DNA of 64,000 nucleotides from MAG-121220-bin8 sp964433845 (lineage in GTDB: Bacteria; Bacteroidota; Bacteroidia; Flavobacteriales; Flavobacteriaceae): contig CAYSTA010000004.1 in NCBI GenBank assembly GCA_964433845.1, positions 1 through 64,000 on the forward strand, given 5' to 3'. Each line of letters opens with the position of its first letter. Within the stretch, counting starts at the first letter, position 1. Both the position numbers and the translations under genes were made by a program. Shown here piece after piece: positions 36,216 to 45,722 of this stretch. Below the pieces are notes generated by a model. It was not told the origin of the DNA and made no database searches. It saw only the letters and a program-made list of their open reading frames with translations.

Positions 36216-37547
36216 TTACAATTCATTTTTCCAATTTAATTTATCCATTTGATTAAATGGCCATGGAGCACCATTATTTTCAATATTAGTCATCATGTTA
36301 TTTAATTCAGACGGGGCAGCGGATTTTTCCATTACTAAATAGCGCCTCATATCCATTATAATTGATAAAGGATCAATTCCTATAGGACAAGCTTCTACAC
36401 ATGCATTACATGATGTGCATGCCCATAGTTCTTCGGAGCTAATATAATTGTTCAATAATTCTTTTCCATCTGGTTTAAATTCTCCTTTATTTTTATCAAT
36501 ATTTCTTCCTACTTCTTCAATTCTATCTCTAGTATCCATCATAACTTTTCTTGGAGATAATTTCTTCCCAGTTTGATTTGCAGGACATTCACTTGTACAT
36601 CTTCCACATTCTGTACAAGTATAGGAGTTTAATAGTTGTATTTTAGAAAGATCAAAAACATCAGATGCTCCAAATTTTGATATTTCTTGATCGTTAGATG
36701 AAGTAGCAAAGGGATCAGCGTTAGGATCTAGCATCATTTTAACTTCATTTGTAACCGATTCTAAGTTTGAAAACTTTCCTTTGGATTCAAGATTAGCAAA
36801 ATATGTATTGGGAAATGCTAGTAATATATGAAGGTGTTTAGAGTAATAAAGATAATTTAAGAACAGAAAAATTCCTATAATATGTAACCACCAAGCAGAT
36901 CTTTCAATTAATATAACAGAACTGATTGAAAAACTGTCCAATAATGGAACTAAAAATTGACTAATAGGAAAATAACCTACTGAAATATAGTGTGGATCAT
37001 TACTATTTATTTGTAACCATAAATCTGAAGCATTCATTGTTAAAAACAAGGTCATCAAAACTATTTCTATATATAAAATTAAGTTAGCATCATTTTTTGG
37101 CCAACCTTTCATTTCATCATTCCAAAAACGTTTTATTTTAATAACATTTCTTCTTATCAAAAACAATATCACAGAAACTATAACTAGAATAGCAAAAATT
37201 TCAAAAAATCCTATTAAAAAATTATAAAAAGAACCTAAATAAGGAGCAAAAACTCTATGAGTTCCTAAAAAACCGTCAGCTAAGATTTCTAATAATTCAA
37301 TATTTATTATTAAAAAACCTAAATAAACAACCACATGTAAGATTCCAACAATTGGTTTGTCTATCATTTTAGATTGACCAAATGCTATTTTAAACATTTG
37401 CAACCACCTTTGTTTCTTTTTATCTGATCTATTGACTGGAATTCCTAAATTAATATTCCTATAAATTTTTTTAACATTATTTATAAAAAAATAAACAGAA
37501 ACAATAAAAAAAAGAGTAAATATTATATTTGGAATATAAGCTGACAA
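36216..37547 (-). CDS. Membrane-bound 4Fe-4S ferredoxin-type oxidoreductase subunit
   Basis: The 443-residue protein starts at TTG (37547) right after the MCE gene; no ATG precedes the first helix. Six or so membrane helices occupy the N-terminal half in the manner of NarI/HdrE heme b subunits, followed by two 4Fe-4S motifs, CTECGRCTSECP and CTSCNACVEACP. Together with the CCG-domain protein (34963-35751) it would make a quinone-linked electron-transfer complex. His residues for heme are plausible in the helices but not certain. The gene follows mlaD-type without spacing. Confidence 0.9.
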   Translation of the reverse strand: MSAYIPNIIFTLFFIVSVYFFINNVKKIYRNINLGIPVNRSDKKKQRWLQMFKIAFGQSKMIDKPIVGILHVVVYLGFLIINIELLEILADGFLGTHRVFAPYLGSFYNFLIGFFEIFAILVIVSVILFLIRRNVIKIKRFWNDEMKGWPKNDANLILYIEIVLMTLFLTMNASDLWLQINSNDPHYISVGYFPISQFLVPLLDSFSISSVILIERSAWWLHIIGIFLFLNYLYYSKHLHILLAFPNTYFANLESKGKFSNLESVTNEVKMMLDPNADPFATSSNDQEISKFGASDVFDLSKIQLLNSYTCTECGRCTSECPANQTGKKLSPRKVMMDTRDRIEEVGRNIDKNKGEFKPDGKELLNNYISSEELWACTSCNACVEACPIGIDPLSIIMDMRRYLVMEKSAAPSELNNMMTNIENNGAPWPFNQMDKLNWKNEL

Positions 37548-37565
37548 ATATTTTAAAATATTAAT

Positions 37566-38498
37566 TTATGGAGTTTTGTATGGTTTATTTTTCTTTCCAA
37601 AAATTGAAAAATGTATATATCTATTAGGATTCAATCTAATATCTTCAAGTAATAGATCAATTGATTTAGATGCATCATTTAAGTTATTAAATAATGAATC
37701 ATTATTTATTAGTTTAGTAATAGTTCCCTGACCTCTATTAATATCCTTTAATATCTCAGAAAGGTCCTCTGATGATTTTTTAAAGTTAATTAAGGTTTGA
37801 TCAAAGCCTGAATTATTTAATGTTGAAGAAAAATCCAATAAATCTTTTGAAATATTATTAACATTATTAAGAGTTATATCAATATCTGACTTATTCGATT
37901 CAACAATTGACTTAATTAATGTGGAAGTAGCCTTTAAATCACTAATAGTTTGATTAAAACCTGAGACACTGTTTCTTAAATTTACTCTAGTTGAATCATC
38001 AAAAACTCTATTTATTTTATGTAACACTGAATCTGCACTCATAATCATAGACTCAATTTTTTCTTGTAGGTTAGTTATTTGTTTATTAACTAAATCTGTC
38101 AAACCTGGAGCAATTGAAGTTTTCAAAGTATCATTTGTAACAGCAACTCTGGCATTATCATTTGCTGGTATAATTGCAAGAGCCTTTCCTCCAATAAGAC
38201 CGGTTTCATAAATTTGAGCTAAACTATTTTTTGAAAATTTAATATTATTCTCAACTCTAAATTTTATTAACAAATCATTATTTTTATAAAAAGATATTTT
38301 CTGAACACTTCCGACTGGGAATCCATTAACTGTAACTGGAGTTCCGTTAACTACACCCTCAACATCAGAATATACAGCATAAAATGTTCTGTCATTAACA
38401 AATATATCATTGGATTTTAGATAGCTATATCCAAAAACAAATAAACCTATAGCAAATATTGCTAAGATTCCTGTTTTAATTTCATTATTTATTTTCAA
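37566..38498 (-). CDS. MlaD/MCE-family lipid-transport protein
   Basis: This 310-residue protein has a single N-terminal membrane anchor (GILAIFAIGLFVFGYSYL), then an MCE domain (VYSDVEGVVNGTPVTVNGFPVG) and a helical coiled tail. It starts at TTG. MCE proteins form hexameric rings that carry phospholipids between membranes with an MlaFE-like ABC transporter, which is not in this window. Its partner genes here (amidase upstream, Fe-S set downstream) recur together in flavobacteria. Confidence 0.9.
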   Translation of the reverse strand: MKINNEIKTGILAIFAIGLFVFGYSYLKSNDIFVNDRTFYAVYSDVEGVVNGTPVTVNGFPVGSVQKISFYKNNDLLIKFRVENNIKFSKNSLAQIYETGLIGGKALAIIPANDNARVAVTNDTLKTSIAPGLTDLVNKQITNLQEKIESMIMSADSVLHKINRVFDDSTRVNLRNSVSGFNQTISDLKATSTLIKSIVESNKSDIDITLNNVNNISKDLLDFSSTLNNSGFDQTLINFKKSSEDLSEILKDINRGQGTITKLINNDSLFNNLNDASKSIDLLLEDIRLNPNRYIHFSIFGKKNKPYKTP

Positions 38499-38544
38499 AA
38501 CTTCTCTTTTATGAGTTCAAAGTTATGAATTATTTATTCATAGT

Positions 38545-39636
38545 TTATTTATTAGAGTTTATGGTAAAAAAATCATCCATAGAAATTCTTTTACCATTAT
38601 TAAAAGCTACTATAATTGCATCTTTAAATCCTGCCCTTTTTGCTTTTAAGAGGTATTGTTTTGCCTTTTCGTAATTATCTGTATTTTCAAAATAATATAT
38701 ATAATTATTTCCACGTTTACTATAACTTAATTGGGATAAACCTTTAAAATTGTATGATTTTAAAGGAAGGTATTTAGATCCAGATGCAATTTGAATCTTT
38801 AAGAATGTATTAATTGCATCATTTTCAACAATATAATCTGAGGATAATTCTACGGATGTATTTGAAATACTTTTTTTATATTTTATTATTGCATCAGCAA
38901 TACTATTTGACATTTCTTTTTGACCTTTTTTAGAGTTTAAATATTTTCCTTCCGCTTTATTTGTTAAAAAACCTGTCTCAATTAATACACTTGGCATATA
39001 TGTATATTTAAGAACTATAAACCCTGCTTGTTTTACAGTTCTATTTTTTCTTTTTAAATTTTTTACAAATGATTCCTGAATAAAATTTGCAGCAGTAATA
39101 CTTTGCTCTAGGTACTCTTCTTGCATTAACACCAAGCTTATAACAGATTCAGGGTTATTAGGGTTAAAACCATCATACTTTTGAGTATAATTTTCCTCTA
39201 AAAATATAACAGAATTTTCTTTTTTTGATACTTGAAAATTTCTTTCATTAGCATGTAAACCTAAAACAAAAGTTCCCGCTCCATAGGCATTTGAAGTATG
39301 TGAATCACAATGGATGGAAATAAACAAATCAGCATTCGCATCATTTGCAATTTTAGCTCTATCAAACAAATTAACAAGTCTATCATTCTTTCTTGTGTAT
39401 ATAATTTTAAAATTATTATTATTTTCTAACCTTTCTCCTACACCAAGTGCTATATTTAATGCTATCTTTTTTTCAAAATAACCATTTCCCACGTTTCCAG
39501 GATCTATTCCTCCATGTCCTGCATCTATTACAACAGTAAAAACATCATTATTATACTGAGAAAAAAAAAGATTACAACAAAACAGTAGAATTATAGTTGA
39601 AATTTTTCTTAAAAGAAGGTTAAGGTTGTTACACAT
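38545..39636 (-). CDS. N-acetylmuramoyl-L-alanine amidase with SPOR-like tail
   Basis: A signal peptide near residues 10-26 is followed by the zinc amidase_3 domain: VVIDAGHGGIDPG (H41), Glu in YFEKKIALN and LFISIHCDSHTSNAYGAG. The last 100 residues (LKIQIASGSKYLPLKSYNFKG) have a SPOR-like shape, suggesting binding to septal peptidoglycan. It splits amide bonds of peptidoglycan during cell division. It is divergent from lptD with 46 bases between starts, so the two probably share a regulatory region. Confidence 0.92.
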   Translation of the reverse strand: MCNNLNLLLRKISTIILLFCCNLFFSQYNNDVFTVVIDAGHGGIDPGNVGNGYFEKKIALNIALGVGERLENNNNFKIIYTRKNDRLVNLFDRAKIANDANADLFISIHCDSHTSNAYGAGTFVLGLHANERNFQVSKKENSVIFLEENYTQKYDGFNPNNPESVISLVLMQEEYLEQSITAANFIQESFVKNLKRKNRTVKQAGFIVLKYTYMPSVLIETGFLTNKAEGKYLNSKKGQKEMSNSIADAIIKYKKSISNTSVELSSDYIVENDAINTFLKIQIASGSKYLPLKSYNFKGLSQLSYSKRGNNYIYYFENTDNYEKAKQYLLKAKRAGFKDAIIVAFNNGKRISMDDFFTINSNK

Positions 39637-39682
39637 ATAAAATTATCTTTAAAAATAAATGTAATTTTACTTTTAAATATCA

Positions 39683-42292
39683 TTGTTCTTGCAAACAAAA
39701 AAATTATATAAATCACACGTAGTTAAATTAATTTTTATTTGTGTATTATTTTGTGGGATAAAAATAAATTATTCACAAGATATTAAGGAAAATGATTCCA
39801 TTATGCAAAATGATACTTTAACAAAAAAATCCCTTTTACTTGGAAAAATTACTAGAAATGCAAAGGGGTATATGAAAATTGATAAGACAGAAGGGAAATT
39901 ATATCTTTATGACCAAGCTGAATTATATTATTTAGATACTGAACTTAAGTCAGGAATAATAGTACTAGATTATAACAATAATGAAGTTTCAGCAGGAAGA
40001 ATAAAAGATTCTACAGGACAATTAATCCAACCTCCATTCTTTAAACAAGCTGGAAATGAAGTAAATCCTGATTCAATAAGATTTAACTTTGACACTAAAA
40101 AAGCTATAATTTGGAATTCAAAAAGTGAACAAAATGGAATGAACGTTTCTGCCTTGGCTACCAAAAAAGAAAATGATTCTGTTTATTTTATCAAAGATGC
40201 AAAAGTAACAACATCAAAAAATGTTGAAGACCCTGAATATTACATAAGGGTAAGAAAAGGAAAATTTATTCCAAAAAATAAAATTATTGCTGGATTAAGT
40301 AATCTTTATATAGAAGATGTTCCTACACCAATTTTTTTACCATTTGCTTACTTTCCACTAACAGAAAATAGAAAAACGGGGTTTATATTTCCAACTATAG
40401 GTCAAAATAACCAAAGAGGATATTTTTTTCAAAATGGAGGATACTATTTTGCTTTCAATGATTATTTTGATATGACTTTACTTGGAGATTATTATACAAA
40501 TGGCAGCTATGGGTTTAGAAATGAATCTAATTATAGGAAAAGGTATCGATATAACGGATCGCTAAGCATTAGATTTGAAAACCTTATAAACGGTGAAAGA
40601 GGGCTGCCTGGGTATTCTAAAAGTAATATTTACAATTTTAGATGGTCTCATAGTCAAGACTCTAAATCCAATCCTAATAGTAGATTTTCAGCTTCAGTTA
40701 ATTTAGGAAGCAGCAACTATTTTAGAGAATCTGTCAATCAATTAAATACTCCTAATTTTTTAAATAACACTATGAATTCTTCCGTATCCTATTCTAAAAC
40801 ATTTAGAGGATACCCTTCAGTTAATATGTCCTTAACTGCTTCACATTCCCAAAACACAAGAACAAAAAAAGTTAACATGAGTTTACCTACTCTTAATGCG
40901 AGTATGGAAAGAATTTATCCTTTTGTAAAACGTAATGGACAAAAAAAAGGGTTTTTTAAAAATATCAATTTTCAATATTCATTAAGAGGAGAAAATAGAA
41001 TCGAAACAAGTGACTCCTTGTTTTTAAAAAAAGAAATGTTTGATGATGCTATTTATGGAATGAAACATTCTATTCCGATTAGTACAAATTTTAAAGTATT
41101 AAAACATCTTAGTGTCAGTGTAGGAGGAAGTTTCGAAGAAGTTTGGACAGGCCAAACTATTAAGAGAAATAATTACGATATAATAAATCAAACAATTGGA
41201 AAAAAAGATACTATTAAAGGATTTGACAGGTTCAATAAATATAATTTTAGTGCAAATATTGGAACAACTATATATGGTGTATTTAATTTTAAAGAAGGTA
41301 AAAAGTTTCAAACAATAAGGCATGTAATTAGACCATCAGTAAATTATGGTATAAATCCAAGCTTTGAGAAGTATTATGATGAATATATCATTGATGCTGA
41401 TGGTAATACTAGAGAGTACTCAAGATTTGAAGGTGGTTTTTTTGGAGTTCCTGGGAATACCTTTTCTAGTAGTATTGGAATCTCTGTTAATAATGTTTTG
41501 GAGGCAAAAATTAGAGACAAAGACAGTACAGCAATTGAGCCAAAGAAAATAAAATTATTAAATAATTTAAATTTTAATACTAGTTATAACATAGCAGCAG
41601 ATTCATTAAATTGGAGTCCTGTTAGAATGACTTCAGGAATGACTTTGTTTGAAGACAAACTAAATATTAATGTAGGAGCTACTTTTGATCCCTACGCTAT
41701 AAATGATCAAGGAAGAAGAATAAATAAGTTTCATAGTGGAGGGTTTAGAATGACAAGTGCTAATATAAATATGGGATTTACTTTTACTAGCAAAAACTCA
41801 AAAGAAAAATCAAAAGAAAGGGACAATAGTGCAAGCGGAGGAAGAACTGATGACTTGTTTGGTAGAGTAGATGATTTTGCTGATAGTTCTTTTGATGATG
41901 ATCAAGATGATGATGATAGTGAGGATGAAGAAGTAACAGATTCCTCTTTTTACAATAATAAAATGCCATGGGACATTAGATTTGCACATTCACTAACTTA
42001 TAACAACAATCAAGGTCAAAAGGAAATATCAAATAATTCATTAATGTTCTCTGGAAATGTTTCACTGTCTAAAAAATGGAAAATTGGAGGATCTTCAGGT
42101 TATGATTTTAAAAATTCAGGCTTTACATATACACAATTAAGATTTGAAAGAGATTTAGATAGTTGGAAAATGAACTTTAATTGGGTTCCTTTTAGTACAA
42201 GGGCTTCATGGTATTTTTTTATTGGAATAAAATCAAATCTTTTAAAGGATCTGAAATATGACAAGAGAAGATTGCCTGATAAGAGATTATAA
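39683..42292 (+). CDS. lptD: LPS-assembly outer-membrane protein LptD-like
   Basis: This 869-residue protein starts at TTG 39683 or 39689. A Sec-type hydrophobic stretch (IFICVLFCGIKINYSQ-like) leads to an OstA-type N-terminal domain (AELYYLDTELKSGIIVLDY). A long barrel follows, with GENRI, FNFKEGKKFQTIRHVIRPSVNYG and a terminal LVFS-like ending. An acidic low-complexity segment (D/E/S around residues 731-757, e.g. DDDQDDDDSEDEE) interrupts the barrel and is probably a loop. It inserts lipopolysaccharide in the outer leaflet. A TATCTTTA box (39644-39651) precedes it. Confidence 0.9.
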   Translation: MFLQTKKLYKSHVVKLIFICVLFCGIKINYSQDIKENDSIMQNDTLTKKSLLLGKITRNAKGYMKIDKTEGKLYLYDQAELYYLDTELKSGIIVLDYNNNEVSAGRIKDSTGQLIQPPFFKQAGNEVNPDSIRFNFDTKKAIIWNSKSEQNGMNVSALATKKENDSVYFIKDAKVTTSKNVEDPEYYIRVRKGKFIPKNKIIAGLSNLYIEDVPTPIFLPFAYFPLTENRKTGFIFPTIGQNNQRGYFFQNGGYYFAFNDYFDMTLLGDYYTNGSYGFRNESNYRKRYRYNGSLSIRFENLINGERGLPGYSKSNIYNFRWSHSQDSKSNPNSRFSASVNLGSSNYFRESVNQLNTPNFLNNTMNSSVSYSKTFRGYPSVNMSLTASHSQNTRTKKVNMSLPTLNASMERIYPFVKRNGQKKGFFKNINFQYSLRGENRIETSDSLFLKKEMFDDAIYGMKHSIPISTNFKVLKHLSVSVGGSFEEVWTGQTIKRNNYDIINQTIGKKDTIKGFDRFNKYNFSANIGTTIYGVFNFKEGKKFQTIRHVIRPSVNYGINPSFEKYYDEYIIDADGNTREYSRFEGGFFGVPGNTFSSSIGISVNNVLEAKIRDKDSTAIEPKKIKLLNNLNFNTSYNIAADSLNWSPVRMTSGMTLFEDKLNINVGATFDPYAINDQGRRINKFHSGGFRMTSANINMGFTFTSKNSKEKSKERDNSASGGRTDDLFGRVDDFADSSFDDDQDDDDSEDEEVTDSSFYNNKMPWDIRFAHSLTYNNNQGQKEISNNSLMFSGNVSLSKKWKIGGSSGYDFKNSGFTYTQLRFERDLDSWKMNFNWVPFSTRASWYFFIGIKSNLLKDLKYDKRRLPDKRL

Positions 42293-42336
42293 AAAAACTT
42301 ATTGTAATTAAACATTGGTAAATTTTAATAAATAAT

Positions 42337-42717
42337 ATGAAAAAAATTATAAACACTTCAAATGCTCCACTTCCAGTTGGTCCATACAATCAAGCTGTTT
42401 TAGTTGATGAAACACTATATATGTCAGGACAAATAGCACTAGATGTTAAAAGTAAAAAAATGATAACTGGTACAATAGAAGAAGAAACAGAAAAAATAAT
42501 GCATAATATTAAGGCAATTCTTGATGAAGTTGATTTAAGCTTTGAAAATGTAATTAAGTCAACCATTTTTACAACTGATATGAAATGCTTTGATAAGATA
42601 AATAAAACCTATGCTAAATTTTTTAAGAAGGATACTGCGCCAGCAAGAGAAACAGTAGAAGTTTCCGCATTACCATTAGGAGCTAGAGTAGAGATATCAG
42701 TAATTGCAAAAAATTGA
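42337..42717 (+). CDS. ridA: RidA-family enamine/imine deaminase
   Basis: This 126-residue cytosolic protein shows LPVGPYNQAVLVDETLYMSGQ and the catalytic Arg in APARETVEVSALPLGA. RidA hydrolyses reactive enamine/imine intermediates from PLP enzymes, preventing their damage. It has no signal peptide, in contrast to the two exported RidA-like genes later in the window. It starts with ATG, is monocistronic and convergent with the ATPase gene. Confidence 0.94.
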   Translation: MKKIINTSNAPLPVGPYNQAVLVDETLYMSGQIALDVKSKKMITGTIEEETEKIMHNIKAILDEVDLSFENVIKSTIFTTDMKCFDKINKTYAKFFKKDTAPARETVEVSALPLGARVEISVIAKN

Positions 42718-42718
42718 A

Positions 42719-43570
42719 CTAAAGATAATTTTTATGAAATGCTACCAATCCCTCTATAGGTTTTTTAAGAATTTTTCCACAAATTAATCCTTTATTAATT
42801 AAACAAGATTTTAAATCTTCTTGTAAATGAAAACCTATGGAACCAACAAAATGTAAAGGGATTTCAGAAGCATTTTTAAATTGAAGAATTTGATTTTTAA
42901 TAAATAGATCAAATCCTTTTGTAATTAAATCTTTAGAATATTTTAAATCTTTATTTTCAACTAAAAACTTAGCAAATTTGGCTAAATATGTATTTGGGTT
43001 TGGTCTTTTATATAAATGATCTTTAATTAACTCGGCTTCAAGATTAAATTCATTTTTAAACTTAATTTGTAATTCTTCAGGCATATTATTGAAATAATAA
43101 TCTCTCAAAAGTTGTCTTCCAAAATAATTTCCACTAGCATCATCCATTAAAACATAACCAAGAGAAGTGACTTTTTGATGAATGTTTTTGCCATCAAAAT
43201 AACTACAGTTAGAACCGGTTCCAAGTATGGAGACTATGGCTTTTTCTTTTGGCTTACAACAAGCATAAACAGCAGCATAGGTATCTTCCTTTATTATAAA
43301 ATTTGCATTTTTAAATATTGGAGAGAAAACTTTTTTAATTAATTTTTTTGGTGGTTCTGTTCCACACCCAGCTCCATAAAAATATATATCTGAAACGATC
43401 TTCCTTGATTGATAAATCTCATAATTATTTATTATTCTTTCTTCTAATATGTGTTCAGAAAGCACCTGTGGATTTAAACCTAATGTTTGTGTTTGAAATA
43501 ATGTTTCTCCATTATCATTAATTGATATCCAATCAGTTTTTGTAGATCCACTATCAACAATTAGTTTCAT
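42719..43570 (-). CDS. BadF/BadG-type ATPase, N-acetylglucosamine-kinase-like
   Basis: A 283-residue protein with the actin-like ATPase phosphate motif LIVDSGSTKTDW at the N-terminus and IVSILGTGSNCSYFDG in the middle, as in BadF/GspK glucosamine kinases. In flavobacteria it is encoded next to gap and pfkA, suggesting phosphorylation of an amino sugar or sugar entering glycolysis. The substrate is not certain. The stop lies two bases from the convergent ridA stop. Confidence 0.85.
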   Translation of the reverse strand: MKLIVDSGSTKTDWISINDNGETLFQTQTLGLNPQVLSEHILEERIINNYEIYQSRKIVSDIYFYGAGCGTEPPKKLIKKVFSPIFKNANFIIKEDTYAAVYACCKPKEKAIVSILGTGSNCSYFDGKNIHQKVTSLGYVLMDDASGNYFGRQLLRDYYFNNMPEELQIKFKNEFNLEAELIKDHLYKRPNPNTYLAKFAKFLVENKDLKYSKDLITKGFDLFIKNQILQFKNASEIPLHFVGSIGFHLQEDLKSCLINKGLICGKILKKPIEGLVAFHKNYL

Positions 43571-43578
43571 AAAACAAT

Positions 43579-44574
43579 TTATAGTGAATTGATATGAACT
43601 GCCAAGTCGATTAATTTATAAGAATATCCTGCCTCATTATCGTACCAAGAAATTATTTTATAAAAACTGTCATTTAATTCAATTCCTGCTTTAGAATCAA
43701 CAATAGATGTTCTGGGATCTCCAATAAAATCTTGAGAAACGACTAGATCTTCTGTATAACCTAAAATATTATTTAAATCATTTTCTGAAGCTTCTTTTAA
43801 GGCTATCATTACATCATTATAAGTTGTTTTAGATTCAAGCTTAACTGTTAAATCTACTACAGAAACGTTTGCTGTTGGAACTCTAAAAGACATACCCGTT
43901 ATTTTACCCTCTAGACTTGGTATTACTTTAGTAACAGCTTTAGCAGCTCCAGTTGAAGCAGGCATAATGTTAAGAAGGGAACTTCTTCCAGATCTATAAT
44001 CTTTTTTAGAAGGCCCATCAACAGTTAATTGAGTAGCAGTTGTAGCATGTACTGTCGTCATGAGAGCTTCAGCTACTCCAAACTTGTCGTTTAAAACCTT
44101 AACTAGAGGAGCTAAACAATTTGTTGTACAAGAAGCATTAGAAACAATAATTTGATCCTTATTTGCTTCATGATGATTAACACCCATCACAAACATTGGT
44201 GCATCAGGAGATGGAGCAGAAATTACTACCTTTTTAGCTCCACCATCAATATGCGATTTAGCTTTTTCCAAAGATGTAAAAATACCTGTACATTCTAAAG
44301 CAATATCTACATCAATAGAATCCCAATTAATTTGTTTAGGATCCTTTTCGGAAGTAATTCTAATTATTTTTCCGTCAACAATTAAATTTCCATTATCAAT
44401 ATCAATTTCTGCTTTACAATTTCCATGAACAGAATCATATTTTAATAAATAAGCCAAATGTTCCACATCAAGAAGGTCATTAATTCCTACTACCTTAACA
44501 TCACTTCTTTCAAGAGATGCACGAAAAACCATTCTTCCAATTCTTCCAAATCCGTTAATTCCTATTTTAATCAT
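43579..44574 (-). CDS. gap: Glyceraldehyde-3-phosphate dehydrogenase, type I
   Basis: The 331-residue enzyme has the Rossmann start INGFGRIGR, acidic residue D33 in GINDL favouring NAD, and the catalytic SNASCTTNC with C149. The later DNEAGYSYKL segment near the C-terminus is also typical. It forms 1,3-bisphosphoglycerate in glycolysis. It lies between the sugar-kinase-like gene and pfkA on the same strand, an energy-metabolism cluster. Confidence 0.97.
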   Translation of the reverse strand: MIKIGINGFGRIGRMVFRASLERSDVKVVGINDLLDVEHLAYLLKYDSVHGNCKAEIDIDNGNLIVDGKIIRITSEKDPKQINWDSIDVDIALECTGIFTSLEKAKSHIDGGAKKVVISAPSPDAPMFVMGVNHHEANKDQIIVSNASCTTNCLAPLVKVLNDKFGVAEALMTTVHATTATQLTVDGPSKKDYRSGRSSLLNIMPASTGAAKAVTKVIPSLEGKITGMSFRVPTANVSVVDLTVKLESKTTYNDVMIALKEASENDLNNILGYTEDLVVSQDFIGDPRTSIVDSKAGIELNDSFYKIISWYDNEAGYSYKLIDLAVHINSL

Positions 44575-44685
44575 TTATTTATAATTTAATTATTTTTTTT
44601 ATTAGAGGAACCAAACCTAAAAAAAATTTTACATAAAAATCCAAATGAGAGTTTTTTTTTACAATTATGAAAATTTTAAAATTAT

Positions 44686-45666
44686 TTAAGTATTCATAAT
44701 TTCAGCTACTCTTATTAACTCAGAATTAATTTTAGAAGTTCCTTTTATAGCTGAAGTCAATGGTGTCAATTTAATTTCACCTTCCTTAACTCCTATCATC
44801 TTTGATGATTCCCCATTTATAAGTGTTTCCACAGCTATTACACCCATTCTAGTTCCTAAAACTCTATCAAAACATGTAGGAGAACCACCCCTTTGCATAT
44901 GACCTAATACAGAAACTTTAATTTCATAATCTGGAAACTTTTCTTCTACTCTTTTTGATAATTCAAAAACATTTTTACCAGTTTTATCTCCTTCAGCAAC
45001 AACAACAATGCTTGAAGTTTTTCCAGCTTTTTTACTTTTCTTTAAAGAAAATATTAATTCATCTAGTCCTATTTTTGATTCTGGGATTAAAATCTCTTGA
45101 GCACCAATTGCAATTCCAGAATTTAAAGCAATATGGCCAGCATCTCTACCCATCACCTCAACAAAAAAAAGTCGATCATGTGATATAGCAGTATCTCTAA
45201 TTTTATCTATTGCTTCCATAACTGTATTTAACGCCGTATCGTAACCTAAAGTATGAGAAGTGCCAAAAAGATCATTATCAATTGTACCTGGAATTCCAAT
45301 AATTGGAATTTTAAACTCTTTTTCAAATATTAAACTTCCAGTAAAAGATCCATCACCTCCTATCACGACTAAGGCATCAATATTATGTTTTTTTACATTT
45401 TCATATGCTTTTTTTCTACCATCCTTTGATTTGAACTCCTCAGAACGAGCAGAATATAGCATAGTTCCTCCCCTATTAATTATTCCTCTTACACTTCTTG
45501 TATTTAATATCTTAATTTCATCGTTAATCAAACCTTGAAATCCTCTATATACACCTACACATTGAATATTGTTATAAGCACAAGTTCTAACTACAGCTCT
45601 TAATGCTGTATTCATTCCTGGAGAATCACCACCTGAAGTTAATACTGCAATTTTTTTAATTTTCAT
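44686..45666 (-). CDS. pfkA: 6-phosphofructokinase
   Basis: This is a 326-residue ATP-dependent PfkA with TSGGDSPGMNTALR at the N-terminus, VIGGDGSFTGSLIFE and GTIDNDLFGTSHTLGYDTA containing the catalytic Asp, and SHDRLFFVEVMGRDAGHIA for substrate binding. It commits sugar to glycolysis by making fructose 1,6-bisphosphate. A 111-base AT-rich gap separates it from gap, with no clear terminator. Confidence 0.97.
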   Translation of the reverse strand: MKIKKIAVLTSGGDSPGMNTALRAVVRTCAYNNIQCVGVYRGFQGLINDEIKILNTRSVRGIINRGGTMLYSARSEEFKSKDGRKKAYENVKKHNIDALVVIGGDGSFTGSLIFEKEFKIPIIGIPGTIDNDLFGTSHTLGYDTALNTVMEAIDKIRDTAISHDRLFFVEVMGRDAGHIALNSGIAIGAQEILIPESKIGLDELIFSLKKSKKAGKTSSIVVVAEGDKTGKNVFELSKRVEEKFPDYEIKVSVLGHMQRGGSPTCFDRVLGTRMGVIAVETLINGESSKMIGVKEGEIKLTPLTSAIKGTSKINSELIRVAEIMNT

Positions 45667-45722
45667 TGATTTGAATATTAGTACAAAATTACAAACTAAT
45701 TTTTAAAACATCTCTTAAAAAA

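Noticed and set aside
41364..41552. Alternative frame inside lptD
   Set aside because: It lies within the LptD barrel-coding sequence and lacks any recognisable feature.
44955..45538. Plus-strand open frames opposite pfkA
   Set aside because: They are antisense to an unmistakable pfkA with no signal, motif or start context.
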